DNA of 64,000 nt from Ptychodera flava (GCF_041260155.1 NC_091932.1:32498338-32562337), one strand, 5' to 3'. Positions 23,455 to 36,284 are shown, counted from the first letter of the stretch. Numbers and translations: made by a program. The notes: generated from the sequence alone by a model not told the origin.

Positions 23455-26284
23455 AAGTGAAAATGTGTTCGCGATCAAATCTTCCTATATTTTTTCAGAA
23501 TTTTCGACAAAATCATTGCTTCTTAATCTTTTGTAAAATATAAAATACTAAAATAAAAATGCGATGTGTCATGTCTCCAGATTTCTAAAATATCGTTCGT
23601 TGACCGTTCGACGGAATACTCATTTCACAAACTTGTGACGCAGTTGAAATTCAATACTGACCGCCAAATAATCTTAATGAGACGAGATCATTCTATACAT
23701 CCTCCAAATTATCCAACCATTCGCGTTAGAGTTCAGCTCGCTTAGAGTATCATAACATTCTTCGGCCTTCGTTTAGATCGACCCTAATCTCTCCCATTCA
23801 GGAAATAAATACACAAGCTACCTTGACAAAACTTCGTGCACCATCGAGGACCAAACGCACTACAAATCTGTCTTGACGTCATCATCTCCTTACATGGTAA
23901 TCGGCATACCGTATTTTTTAGCAAAGGAGACACAGAATACGTCGGAGTATTCAGTTTCAAAACGTATTACATTGTGTGATGTTGTCAAAAAAAGGTAATG
24001 TTACTGCAGTGGTATAAATTACAAAACACAAAAGTTCAAATCAGTTTATATTGACTGGCTTTACCCAACATTTCATATTGTTCTTATGCCAGATTTGACC
24101 ACGTGCTTACTGGCGACCCCTTTACATGCAAATTTTGTGTCAAATGGTGTGTTCTGCTGGAAAAACAAACGTACGATTTCTATATGAAGGAGGCGAAATT
24201 TGCCCTCAAAACTCGAAACCACCCCTTACGGGGTGTACCTAGCTATTTTGAACGAGCTTCTCGAATCTGCAGCTCTATTTCGAAATGATGGTGTGGTTTT
24301 CTCAGCTCAAGGATAAGTGTTCTCCATCGCTGTGGGCATTACTATTCTCAACTGGGGGTACAGTTTCCAGTCGTAATGTTTTTCATTGTGTCCGGGATAT
24401 AAAACCTTTCTTTTTCACACTTAATACTTTGATTAACACTAGTCCACATCTTGTCAGCGATTAAACATGTTTCAAGTTTAAATGTTAAATTCTGGTCTCG
24501 AGCCCTCTTGTTCGACCAAACTGACATTACCCCTCCCACTTTGGCTCGTCCAGTGGGTGTAGCAAGGGTCGTGCCATCGCCTAGGAAACGGAGGGTGCAT
24601 TAATTGTTGCATTTCGATGCACATTTTGATTATATTCAGAAGATTTTGTGGCAAAAACTCAGATAGAGAAGCATTAATATTCACATCTCACTTATTCAAG
24701 ACTGGCTGAGAGCAGCACTTCCATTCAGTTAACATCATTACGCCATTTATTATGCCAAGAAAGATGAAGCCAAGACATTTTGCCCTCCCTGGTCTCAGCC
24801 AGAAATGGTTATACCTTACAGAGTTTTTTCCCACGGAATGAAAACAAATGTACTTGGGCTGAGGCCCAAGTACAATAAACAAACAAAATAACATATGTTC
24901 AAGCTTTACTACTTGTAACACCTACAGCTACTTTTCAGTATTGTGTTGTGCTATTTTAATCTCAAAGAATGATGAAATTACCAAATACCTTATAAACAAT
25001 CTACAAGTTCATTCAGTGCTGTTATAGTTGAAGCATTGATTTAGACATGAATTATTTTTAATGATGACAGTGTTCACTGCACATCTCCAAGTTAGTCTAA
25101 CAAGCTCAAGTCAATTTCCAATAATAATATTGCTCATTTTACACATAACAACTGCATTGTGAGGTTTAAGACTTGATATTTCATCATGCTACAAGAAGTT
25201 TAACAAGCGAACTCCAGCTTCAACAAGGATCAAAAATGCTGAAAAATATTCTCTGTCTGTCATGGCGTAAAAAATTTTGGTGGCCCACCCCTTACCTTCC
25301 CTGGAATTTTCATGGTCCACCCCAAGAACACTCATGTTTTTTCGTGGCCCCCTCCCCATCCCCTCCTTCGGTCCCTAACAGATGCATAAATTTAGTCATA
25401 GGGCACATCATGCTTTCCACGTACTCGAAAAATTGTCCTGAGTCCAACACTGCTTGTGTCGGACTCAATCGCGACTTCCGGGACGAGTCGTGCATGTCCG
25501 GAAGGCCAGTCCAACTTCCTGATTCCGTACCTTAAAGACAATTGACGTCACTGCGAAAACAGTGTTGAATATAGGTAAACAGGATAATACTGTTTCTCAT
25601 ACAACTACAGAAAAATGTACAATTTTGCAGCTACTATATTTTTACGCTGTTACGAAATTAACTGACGATAATATCCATTAAATTAAACTTTCCAGTGTGA
25701 TGAATTCCTTATTATTTGTGCACATTTTTAAATTTTAAAGAGGCCATAGCTAAGCCTTTCATATAAATCTTCTAACGCATTACATAAGTAACTCTTCGAA
25801 TTTATTCCTACCAACTTTTTTCAAAGAAGCGAATCGAATTTCAACAGGAAACGCACGCCTTACGCCCAATCCAATTTAAAATTGAATGGAATGTCTTCTT
25901 ACAACAGTGATATTCATGTTACTGATACTCAAATGATTACATGTGTTTGTCTCTTTGGATTGAAAACAGTCGCAACTATTGAAAGTTATGAACTCTTCAA
26001 TAAATGTGATATGTAGTTCCTGTGGAGACAACAATTGACCGATTCTTTACTGTGTGATGTTTTTTATGAGTCGGCCATTCAAGGCACAAACTTTAAAATC
26101 CAAAATATTTAGGAATGTACATCTGGTTCTTTACAAAATACTACAAAATCAAACATTTTGCTGAGCTTAAGTGTTAATTTTACTGCGCGGATTTAATCAT
26201 CTGCAAGTACAAGGACATAATATGAGCTTTCTAAACTTTCTGGGATGTTAACTATTGATTAATTGATGTCCTAAACAAATGAAG
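23455..26284. other. Gene-poor DNA, nothing recognised
   Basis: The open frames are short and unlike any family I know. There is a C-rich patch at 25278-25375 (GGTGGCCCACCCC..., GTGGCCCCCTCCCC) that resembles decayed transposon-end sequence. No RNA gene was seen. Confidence 0.45.
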
Positions 26285-26285
26285 T

Positions 26286-26482
<197 letters not shown>

Positions 26483-26994
26483 CAGCCTCATTGAAATAAT
26501 TAAGTTATTTGATATCTTTGACAGCAAACACTTTCAAACTCTGACGTCATCATCTGTCGAATGCCGACTGCCATTCCATCGGCCAGTGAGAAAGATCACG
26601 GTCCTTTGCGGAGGAACTGTGCAACTATACAGGGAGTTATATTTTCCACGAACGCAAGTCAGGGGATCTACTACTTCTAGGAAATCACTTCAAAATTTTC
26701 CCAAATATTTGCTTTGCTAATTGACTTTTCAAGTTGTTACCGTGTCGGAAAATACGCACACACCTTTGTTTTTCGTGATCTGCGGAAAACAAAACAGGAA
26801 TGTTTCCCATGACCGTAAGGACACACACACAGCTCACTGGCAATCCAATTGAAATAGCGTGGTTGTGTAGCGTTCAGAAAATGCGGTCTTAAACATTTTA
26901 CTGATTTCACGATAAGCATATATTGACATCTGGCTGAAATTTGTCGAATTTAAAGCGACCTACATCGACAGCCACGGAATACAAGCCATGTCAA

Positions 26995-27340
26995 TGAACC
27001 ATGCGCTTCGGGGAGAGATACTTGGAGCCTCAAATAAACTTTTTAAATCCTTTTTCTGATCTACCTTTTGTAGGGGGTCATTTTGAAACCCTTTGAATAA
27101 GAAAAACTTTCACCGTCTTAGATTTTTGATAAAATTTTGTTTACCTTAATAGAATTAACACAGGGATGGTGGCCATTTTGAATCCAAATATCAGTAAATC
27201 TTGGGTGATTTGTTTCTCTAGTACCAAAATTTGCACGGTGACTCCAGGTTTTTATTGTTGATTTTGAATGATTGAAAGATTCCTTGAGGAAAATTTAGGC
27301 AAAAGTTTAAGTCTTTCACTTTCGAGGCGCATACTAGCTT
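26995..27340 (-). mobile_element. MITE family A copy, inverted
   Basis: It begins CATGCGCTTCGGGG and ends CTTTCGAGGCGCATACTAGC. The internal ACAGGGATGGTGGCCATTTTGAA and GTTTCTCTAGTACC blocks match the family. It is non-coding. Confidence 0.8.
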
Positions 27341-30300
27341 CACGTAAAGAGACACCGTGCGCTATCTCCTATCAGCTAAATCTGACAAAAGATGTCAATG
27401 TCCCGGATGTGTATACATGTACTGCCGTGACTAGAGCGGACAAAGATAATATAAAGGGCTCTGGTAATTGAACGAACTGAAAAGACGACTTTTGATACAC
27501 TGGCTAGGGATTCCTCCGGCAAAATACAAAATTAAAGGCGCAATAGCTATTTGTTTTGTTGACATCTTCATTATTTTTGTTCTACAAAATCATCATCTGT
27601 CATCTTCTTCTCCCTAGAGTAAATGAACGGTACTACCCTGGCAAACACGACATTAACATACAATATGGAATGTCACTCTTGACAAATGAATTCCAGTCGG
27701 GACTAAAAATTCATCTGTCGACAATAAATTGTGAAACCAATCCATGTGGAAATTACGCCAAACCCGGAATTCGAATCGACCACGGTACAAACAAAGCCAT
27801 GTGCGCAAACGCGCATAGACGTACGTGTATTTCCATACGCGTTGGTACACATGTGGGTTTGTTTGTACCGGCATCACGTGATTATTTGGGCGTACTGAGT
27901 CTGTAGAACGCATCGCGTCCTTTTTATTCCGGAGTAGAACCATTACGCAGATTACGTTCATCAAGTTTGTATGAGTATAGTCAGTGATATAATTATATCG
28001 TTAGGTGTCGTAAAACGCGCTGAACGAGAGGCCAAAATGACGTAATGACATCGCAAACACCACTGACAGATGTAACAACATATTTTGAAAAAAAATATAT
28101 AAATTTCAAGAAGCCAAGGGAATCTGTATAAGTGAGCTGGTGGCTGCTTTGCCAAACTTTATGAAAACCCTATCATGTTAGTCTCCAGAACGCATTTTGG
28201 CGCTTACCACACAATTTACACCAGTTGGCGGTGATTTTACGTGGGTATTTCATTTTACTTGGCACCATAAACAGCATAAAACACAACATCTCTGTTGGAA
28301 CAATTATGTTTTCTCTGAAAGCTATTCAAATGAACAGCTCTAAAATCTGTAACTTTTACAATACCAGGACATGTGCTGATCCAAGATCTGGTTATCTTGT
28401 TTTGCTTTAATTTGTAGTTAGACCATCAAGGTCGGTCACATTATCGACCATGGACTGGAGATAAAGTGTGTTGACACCACGGTGTCGTTTTTAATGGATT
28501 CGTGATGTAACATGTTTTTCATACGAGTCGGCTTGCAGTAGTTCAGGGAATGATTTTTGACCTTTGACTTCACCAATCTCTTCCTCAGCTGAACTGATAC
28601 ACCTTGGGAAATCACACTGCTATCACGTGCAAATACCCGGATGTTGGATGTGCATGTTGCACTGCAATCCATGCCTGCTGCCATGGGTTTCTCGAGAGAA
28701 AGCCTTTTCGATGTCACCTGCTGTGTTTCATAGACGGCATGGTGTACACATGGCAACCGATGGGTAATACATGAAGTAAAACGTTTTATGTATAGAATCA
28801 AATCATAACAAGCAATAGGCCTAACTTTTTATATTTTTGTCTTGCTTCATTTTTTCTATTCCCTGAAAACCAAAGTATTTTCCTTGCAAATACAATGTAT
28901 CATAGGCGATGTTACTGTTGACAAATTAATGTTATTGTGGAATAAAAAAATTCAGTTTGTAAGCAATCAAATAGGTCACAATACTTGCAGGATGTGCTTG
29001 CAAGCTCAATACCAGGTATTCTGACACGACTTAGAGAGTCTCCACGTATTTTGACACGACTTAGAGAGTCTCCAGGTATTCTGACACGACTTAGAGAGTC
29101 TCCACGTATTTTGACACGACTTAGAGAGTAGAACAAGGAAGTAGTTCATACAAACAAACAAACATTAACATTACAAATTTCACGGCACTCCAAACGAGCA
29201 GTATGTATCAAAAATTACTCCCGCTATTCGGCAATTCTTGCTGTACCGTGTTTATTTATTTATCATTGAGATAAAATATTATCTCCATGGAAACAGTGTG
29301 CTGCAGACCTTCTGAAATTTCAACATCCATGGTGCTGTGTACGAAGACCACTTTATGCGTGACGGAATCACTGTTCTCGGTTGTTAGAGGTAACGGGGCC
29401 GCCAACTTAAAGAATGTTCGCTGAAATGTCTTGTGTATGGAACCCTATATGCTGTTTGTATGCACCTAAATTGTTGTGCAAATATGTTGTAGACCAGAAA
29501 TCTGTCCGTGACAAACACAAAGAATTTAAAACACTGCACATGTCGTGAAATAACTGTTAAGAATAAAAGAGCATCATAGATATCTACCATATTTGCTTTA
29601 AGGTTAAAATTAGGCATTTAATTTCACAACGATATCTGAGAGGCAAACTACATACCTCAGAAATGCTTTCTCTGAAACATCAAAATCATCGAATCGAGAT
29701 GATGTGAGTTCAAAATCAGTCAGAAATAACGGTCATCATGTTTTCACAATCAAAAGAGCTTACTCGGAAGAAATCAAGATGTTATTTACACAACTGCAAG
29801 ATTATTCTTTTTTTTATTTAAAACAGCGGTAAATGGAAGTAACTAGAGATAACTGTAATGCCATTAATTTCTGGGTTATGTGACTGGAACAACATGTAGC
29901 GAACAGTTTTAAACTAGACCGCTGCTATGACGACGTTCTCCAAACGGACACAGCCTATATGCTAGTTTACGTGCGTTAATGGTCTCAGAGGACACAAGTT
30001 GAAACTGGTGTCAAACTTTGTTCCTGCAAACAAGTATCCTCCTGTACCTCTTCACGTGAATGGTCGTCATGAATAAATTTGCATATATTATAGAAAATCC
30101 GCAATACAAGTAATATGTAAAAGGCGGACGTCGACTACAACTTGAATCGATTGTCGATTACATTTGTATCCTCCAAAAATGCCATTAAAGAAATATGCAA
30201 TACGACGACTTAGAAAACTGCAGTATTCAATACGCAGAATTTTTGGCACGTTTCAAAAAGTGTCAGATTACCAAAGTTCATCTCGGGGTCACAGACGAGG

Positions 30301-30418
30301 AAATAATTCAATGAACAGTCCAGGCAAAAGAATTTGACATGAATTTCACTGTTTAAAATCGTATTTATCGGTTAATTTACGAAACTACTTCAAATCTGAC
30401 CAACAAGTAAATCTTTTT
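27341..30418. other. Intergenic DNA downstream of the CABIT-SAM gene
   Basis: No exon could be supported. The stretch contains a foldback at 27783-27871 (arms CGGTACAAACAAAGCCATGTG / CACATGTGGGTTTGTTTGTACCG) and a 30-bp tandem repeat at 29011-29130. An open frame of 121 codons at 28436-28801 (-) has no recognisable domain. Confidence 0.45.
29011..29130. repeat. 30-bp tandem minisatellite, four copies alternating in two variants
   Basis: Unit: CCA(G/C)GTATT(C/T)TGACACGACTTAGAGAGTCT. Copies 1 and 3 carry GGTATTC, copies 2 and 4 carry CGTATTT, so the repeat has grown as a 60-bp dimer. It is open on the minus strand because 30 is a multiple of 3, but no gene context supports translation. Confidence 0.95.
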
Positions 30419-30917
30419 TCAGATGTATTCGTAAATATTTTCGGAGTCACTGTAAACCTCTGACTCGACGATGAAAGGTTCTACAAGTTCGATTTCTTTG
30501 GCGCTCATCTTGAATCGTTCTCTCAGTTCGGATGTTTGTAGAAGACAGAGGTCGTTGCCATTGATACGTTCATTGTAGAGGCTTGAGATAACATCTTCAC
30601 GGATGGCAAGGAGGCGTAGAAAAGTGCTGAGTTGACGCACTGTGTACCGAGAAATGTCAACGCTGTCTCCTGGGTGATTCCCTGTAAATGTGTATACAAA
30701 CAGGAAACTTTAGGAGAATTTCCCACGAAGTTTGCCATTCCTTATAAGTAAACTTTTAAAACAATTACAAGTTCAAGTATTAGCGAATTAAGAAATTAAT
30801 GCAATATGGTGTTGTTGTTCTTTTATGTTGAAGTTTTTCTTTTCCCAGATTGTATGCCTCCCTCCCTCCTCCCTCCTCCCTAACGCCTTGATCTGCTAAC
30901 ATATATAAGCTATAACG

Positions 30918-30958
<41 letters not shown>

Positions 30959-33065
30959 ACTGACCGTCTTTCTGCTTTAGCTGCTCCGTTGGCACGCCAG
31001 TCTTCAGTACGTCTTCTATGAATTGACTGCTGACTAGTTTACTTCGACGTTTGCCGAGTTTTCTGTCTCGTTTCAATGCAACCCTGGATTGCCCAGGCAC
31101 CTCCAAAGTGTTTCCCTCTTCACTGTGCCGCAGAGAATCGTCATTGTCCGAATCTGTATCCTTCAGCGCTCCATCATCACCGACTTCTTCATCACCGTCT
31201 TGGCAAGAGTCGCTCTTCTCGAGAACGAAATAAAAGGGATCGTCCGTCACTCCACACTCCTGGGTCGACTGTCCGGTTTCAGTGTCGTCAGACTGTTCGT
31301 CGCTTGGAGCGGGTGCCTGATCGAGAACGAAGTACATCGGGTCGTCGTTAACCAGATCGGTGTCGCCACCGACGTTTTCCGACGACTGTGCGTTACAGTC
31401 TGACAGCGCAGCTGTTTCGGAATCGCTGGTTTGATTTTCACTTGTATCGCCGGGTGTGAGTTTTCGCTCTTTCGGCAAAATCACCTCAGCTTGACTCGGC
31501 GTTAATTTTTCTATCCTGTCGTTGCAGTGCACGCCACGTAATTTTGTTCGGCATTCCTTTGTTCGGAGAAGTTGGACATTGAGGGGGAACTCTTCCAAGA
31601 TCTCGTACATTTCAGCGGAGTCTGGTCCTTCTTGGCAGCTCACAACAACCGCGCAGGATTTTACGATTTTGGTCAATGTCAACTGCTCTCCTACGGCCGG
31701 CTCATTTCCAAATTCAATGCCGCTGCTTGACTTCTCCAAAAGTTCTAACACAGCAGGTAGCTGGTGTGACTGAATTTGAGATAGTTTACAATCGACTGAT
31801 TCAGTCTCGACGAAGTCGCAAGCTGCGTCCAGTGGCAATTGTATCATCTCTTGTTCTGAACCATCGCTGGTAAGCTTGGAACAGATCAAAGTGCCCTCTC
31901 GCTCGTTGTCTTCAGAAATGCCCCTGATACTCAATACATCCCCTTCTTCGACACAGCTCAAATTCGCATTGGGGTCTCCCCACGCCTTTGTCACCCGTAC
32001 AGGTACTTTGACCCGCGCCTTCCAGAGATCGTGTGCGGTGGCAAACGACCTCGGCGAGAGGCGAAACTCTCCGTCATAGCAGTCTGGAAAGAGAAAATGC
32101 TCGCCATCTTGGGAAGATGCGAGTAGTTTTCGCGTAAATTTAAATCTGTGAACTTGCAATAGCGTTTCCTTGGGAAAAGTGATGCCAGGTAATTCTGAGG
32201 CTTGGTCCATCACCCTGACAACCAAGGGTAACTGTTCACCTTGGTTTTTGACTTCATGAATGTTAATTTTAGGCGCGAAATCTTCCTCGCGATAATCACT
32301 TCGTGGAATGACTTCGATTGGTAAATCCAGCGGAATTTGACAGCCTTGATTTGTGGACGCCAATTCTCGAATCTCAACGGTGCTTGCAGTTTGTAATATA
32401 AACTCCTCATCCAGATCCCTAGCAACGCCTTCGATTGGTAGCTGCCCCTCCCGCCTTCGGCTCAACGTGTCCCGCGAAAATTTCACTTTTTTCGGTAATC
32501 GTGAACAAATTTCGCCGATGGTATATTCCGTCGGGTCCGCCACTTCGGTAAAGAGCCCGGCGAACGTGAGCGGCAAGAAAATATCCGTATTTTCGTTTTC
32601 ATGTTTACACAGAAGATATATGTTGTTGTCTGCACATTGTACTCTACCCGATACTTCAAGTGTATCCCCCTTTTGAACCTGTGTAACACCTGGGATGGCG
32701 AAGCTGACGCCCGACTTCACAAACCGAGGCGACACTTTCAGTAGATCCGTCACTGTCTGGAACTCAAAGTCCGTCCCATACATGGGCACAGTTTGAAAAG
32801 TACCTTCGTAGTCGAGAGGAAGGAAAACTCTGTCTTGTTCCTGCTCCGTCAAGACCACGTAATCGGGGTCAACGCAGATTTCGATAGCTTGTGTTGTTCT
32901 GACAAGTTGCAAGACACAACCCACCTGTATGTTGTGTGTTGTTGTATCGGTGGAGTTCAACAAATCGTCTGTGCAGGCTACCTCGACAACGGCCGGTAGC
33001 TCGTTCTTCTCAACGAAGTCTTTCAAAGGCAGCGGAGTGCCTCGTCCGACGTGTGTTGTAGCCAT
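30419..33065 (-). CDS. CABIT-CABIT-SAM protein (THEMIS/GAREM-like), two exons
   Basis: Exon 1 is 33065-30965 and exon 2 is 30681-30419. The donor is G|GTCAGT, the acceptor TTTACAG, and phase 1 matches, giving 787 residues. The start ATG has a good context (AACAATGG) and an in-frame TGA two codons upstream, so it is secure. CABIT 1 spans about residues 10-265, CABIT 2 about 270-505. The CABIT core pattern (Cys, then LPxxxxGxF) is seen as FLPLDYEGTF (81-90), C153 with FLPLTFAGLF (163-172), and C395 with QLPLDAACDF (409-418). HFLFPDCYDGEF followed by SFATAHDLWKA is very close to THEMIS. Residues 535-665 are an acidic, probably disordered linker with two DDPxYFVL tyrosine motifs (Y578, Y612). Residues ~705-775 form a SAM domain, and the protein ends YEYI. 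THEMIS proteins have two CABITs and no SAM; GAREM has one CABIT plus a SAM. This protein combines both. It probably acts as a cytoplasmic signalling adaptor downstream of tyrosine kinases (family inference). Confidence 0.9.
30919..30955. repeat. (CT)n microsatellite in the CABIT-SAM intron
   Basis: About 37 bases of pure CT lie just inside the donor end of the only intron of the CABIT-SAM gene (GA on the coding strand). Read-through would give an Arg-Glu repeat, but the donor site before it and the in-phase exon 2 show it is intronic. Confidence 0.95.
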
Positions 33066-34889
33066 TGTTCACTGTCGCAGCGTAATCCCAAAAGTGAGCA
33101 CCAGGCCAGATACGCACTCCAAATACCATCCCCCGGGTCAAATTCTACGAAGGTGGGTCGTGTGTACACAGAAAGAACATTAGGGGTGTTTTTTGTTGAC
33201 GTATGTGGCAGTGTAAACAGAGCATATCGGTCGCTGCGGACAGATCAATCTGGTGGCGGAACATTAGTATCCAGACCTGACGAGGGTAGAAAAACTATCT
33301 GACTGGGATCCGGGACACGAGTACCTGATGGGCAGGTTTGTTTTGTGGCCCTATTCAGCTCATCTGTACAGACATTAGCATGAATTATCTAACAGCATTA
33401 AAAAGGGAAGGTCACTCAAAGCAGAACCGTCCGGGCGTTTCAGGAAGTTGAATTTGTCAAGATTTTGAATGAAAAGGGGGAAAAAGAGGCTGAAGAGGAG
33501 ATATTTGGGTCTTTTTTCAACAAAGGAGCAGTTTATACTCGGGCTTCTGCTTTTCATATCCTTGCTCATTAAACCTGCACGGTTTTCGGCAAGTCACATG
33601 CCATGTGTCGTTTACTCGCCATGTCACGGTTGAGAGCAATTCAACAGTAAGAAAGTTTATGAACCACGGTCGTGTGAATTGAAGGTGCAGGGTTGAACAC
33701 CGTGGAAAATTTCTTGTAAACTTTTCAATTTTTCAAAATTTCATGTACCGACTCGGATGCGAAACTTCATGATAAGTAATACCGCCCGTATTCTTTTTTT
33801 TTACCATCCATCATAATAATAGCTATCATGATTGTCATCATCAAGAATTTAAAAGTATCATATTTTATTTCGATTGCTTTGCTCCTTAACGACCCACCTA
33901 CAACAGTGGACATCCAATTTCACATTTTCATTACGAATACTTCTGTTTCGATGACAAAGACGTAGATATACAGATTGGATATGAACAGAAGTATTCACGA
34001 AACAGCATGCATCATTCTTACATAGTGAGATACAGCTGTCAAGAATAACAACAATATCATAGCATTATGCACGGTGATGACGCAAATAAAATTTACAAAA
34101 TAAATTCATAATTCTATTTTTTAACTTTGTGATATTTTGAAGGTGATACTCTTTACGACTTTAACAATAGTTATCCCCTACCCTTGGCGAATACAAGAAG
34201 CTAAGGCCCTTTCTTCAAGTTCCTACAGATGAGATGTGATTTTTTGCTGCGTGCACAAATGTACACCTAGGGACACAAACGAAACCCGTTTGACCAATCA
34301 GCTGCACTTAGCTTTTCCTGAAGTACCGAAATGCGGATTTTTACCTACAGCAGTCATTACGCAACGTAGGAAATAAGCTTAATATACCCGGAACTATTTC
34401 AAATACTCACGGAGTTTGCTCAAAGCGCATGCATGGAACCATAGACCCCACAGAAACTGTGTCTCTCGGGTCTATGATGGAACATGGAACGGCGCCCTCA
34501 TCTGCTGCATAACGCAAATAATCTTACCGGTGTTTTTCACCACGTACCATGTCTGCAATCAGATTATGATAACGAACATTTTAATCATCTCTCTTACGGC
34601 GATATACGTTGCTCGTTCAAACTATATGCTGTCTACAGTACATGTACAATGGCAACCTCTGTTTTCAACAAAAACTCCTGCCTTCCACGAAACCCTTCTG
34701 GCAACTGGTTGAATTTCACATACCATTTCACCTTGTGTTTACATGAATTTGTAATTCACAACGATAAAAGTTACCTATCGATTCATACCCTGTACGTGAT
34801 AAAGGTACACTTTCATTATGCATAATGTATTCATAAGAATAAGCTTGCGTTCACCGTTATATGGTGAGCGGGTCGAAGTTGGACTGTCG
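33066..34889. other. Upstream flank of the CABIT-SAM gene
   Basis: The promoter of the minus-strand gene should lie here. No clear TATA box or E2F/NRF1-type site was seen next to the start. Short inverted repeats occur at 33938-33994 (ATACTTCTGTT / AACAGAAGTAT) and 34433-34477 (ACCATAGACCC / GGGTCTATG). No further gene was recognised. Confidence 0.4.
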
Positions 34890-35498
34890 TCACTCATTGA
34901 TGCGCGCACCTGTAATCTTCGATGGCATATGTGAAAACACCCCGTTTGTTTTGCTAGCAATGGAAGCGATGTTCAACTTTATTTTAAAGTTGTGGCCACC
35001 CTTTGTAACAGATGTATACCCCATCGAAGAAGATGAATTCTCGTTTGAAGGAACAGAGAGTGCAAACCAAAGAATTAGTCCACGTAGCTGTCCACATAAT
35101 ATTCCAAATAATAATGACGGTAATAGTCGTATATTCAGTATATTGTTAATGTCTTCATTGTTTTTCATTCCCTTTCCTTCTTCTTGCCAAACAATGTTGA
35201 AATAGTGACAAGTAATTATTTTCAACTGAATCCGCAGACAGAAAGATTTAGTCGTGTACGGGTCTCCGTCAACTCCAACCCAAACCTTGGTTGGGGTAGA
35301 GTTGGTGGAGACCCACACACGACTGAATTTGAAGCCCTGACGGATTGCAGTGTGATGACTTTGAAGAAAGATCTGTCTTAACAGCACTTGAGTGAGTAGA
35401 CTGTAAAGCATGGTGAAGAAAAGATATGATGCAAGCACAACAACCACAGTAAGGCCTAGAAAAATGAAAAGTTTGTTTCTCATCCTCGCGCCCGTCAA
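34890..35498 (-). CDS. Possible membrane-protein exon(s), unrecognised
   Basis: An uninterrupted 202-codon frame on the minus strand. Residues ~8-35 form a strongly hydrophobic segment (FIFLGLTVVVVLASYLFF) preceded by Arg/Lys, which suggests a type II single-pass membrane protein, as in Golgi enzymes. The first Met could be residue 1 or 6. The middle of the frame is formed by an 80-bp foldback (35248-35327), so the real exon may end before it. I recognise no domain, and no splice partner could be established. It may be a first exon, a decayed gene or a chance frame. Confidence 0.3.
   Translation of the reverse strand: MTGARMRNKLFIFLGLTVVVVLASYLFFTMLYSLLTQVLLRQIFLQSHHTAIRQGFKFSRVWVSTNSTPTKVWVGVDGDPYTTKSFCLRIQLKIITCHYFNIVWQEEGKGMKNNEDINNILNIRLLPSLLFGILCGQLRGLILWFALSVPSNENSSSSMGYTSVTKGGHNFKIKLNIASIASKTNGVFSHMPSKITGARINE
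35248..35327. repeat. 80-bp foldback element
   Basis: The arms TTAGTCGTGTACGGGTCTCC and GGAGACCCACACACGACTGAA pair, and the interior continues (AACTCCAACCCAA / TTGGGGTAGAGTT). It lies inside the possible membrane-protein frame. Confidence 0.8.
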
Positions 35499-35968
35499 TT
35501 CAGACCTGCCATGTCAACCTTTGTTCTGCTCATGGGGAAATAAAATGAAAAAAAAAACCACGCAAAAATACGCGACGATAGTGCAGAACACAGTGCTGCA
35601 TAAAACAGAACTGTGAACAAAATAACTGACACTAACATTCCATTCAAAACTGTACACATATGTCACTGTTATACGGTTATACGGCTGTCAAAACTGTGCA
35701 TTGCTGCACTAAAAGTCAAACCACAGAACTGTTGCTATACAAAAATACTAGAGCAATATCTCTGCGTGCATTCCTTTATTGTTTTCATGTTTTTTGCACG
35801 TTCTTGTTGGCTGAAGAATAAAAAAAAAGTTGTGAAGAAAAAACCCAAGTCACCGCATCATTTTTGCAATATGTCTAGGATGAGAAAATTTTTTTTTTAT
35901 TTTTCTTGGCCTAAACTTGAAAGTTAGTGATATTGTCTGTCATATAGTCTAGCTGTTCCCGTCGGCAA

Positions 35969-36284
35969 CAGGGAGCTCTTCCTCTTTGTTTATGTGTGTC
36001 TGAGTCTGTTTGTGTGTTTGTGTTTGTTTATTTGTCATTTTAATAAAATAACAGCGAATAGCTGTTTTGTTTATTTGTCAATAAAGAGCAGTTTATTTAT
36101 TATTTATTTATTTGTTTGTTTGTTTGTTTATATGTTTTTCCGGTGGTTAGGGTTAGGGTCATTCCCATTATATTACCAGACTATAGAGGGAGTGACTTAA
36201 GTCTAACCCTAACCCTAACCTGACACAAACACTTTACACACAAACAAACACAGACACACATAAACAAGGAGGAAGAGCTCCCTG
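35969..36284. repeat. 316-bp inverted-repeat element with telomere-like core
   Basis: The outer arms (CAGGGAGCTCTTCCTC... and ...GAGGAAGAGCTCCCTG) continue as GTTT/GTGT-rich and AAAC/ACAC-rich sequence. The inner arms are GGTTAGGGTTAGGG (36145-36158) and CTAACCCTAACCCTAACC (36203-36220), facing each other across a short non-repeat loop. The TTAGGG units match animal telomere repeats. It is non-coding. Confidence 0.8.

Noticed and set aside
28436..28801. Minus-strand 121-codon frame as a carbohydrate sulfotransferase exon
   Set aside because: No PAPS-binding motif or other conserved residue could be found, and no splice partner.
29011..29130. 30-bp repeats at regular spacing as a CRISPR array
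   Set aside because: The repeats are directly head to tail with no unique spacers, and the genome is eukaryotic; it is a minisatellite.
30780..30964. Arg-Glu repeat tail on the CABIT protein
   Set aside because: It is translation of the (CT)n intron; the donor GTCAGT and SAM exon give a coherent alternative.
36145..36220. A chromosome end because of TTAGGG units
   Set aside because: Only two to three units on each side, facing each other, inside ordinary sequence.
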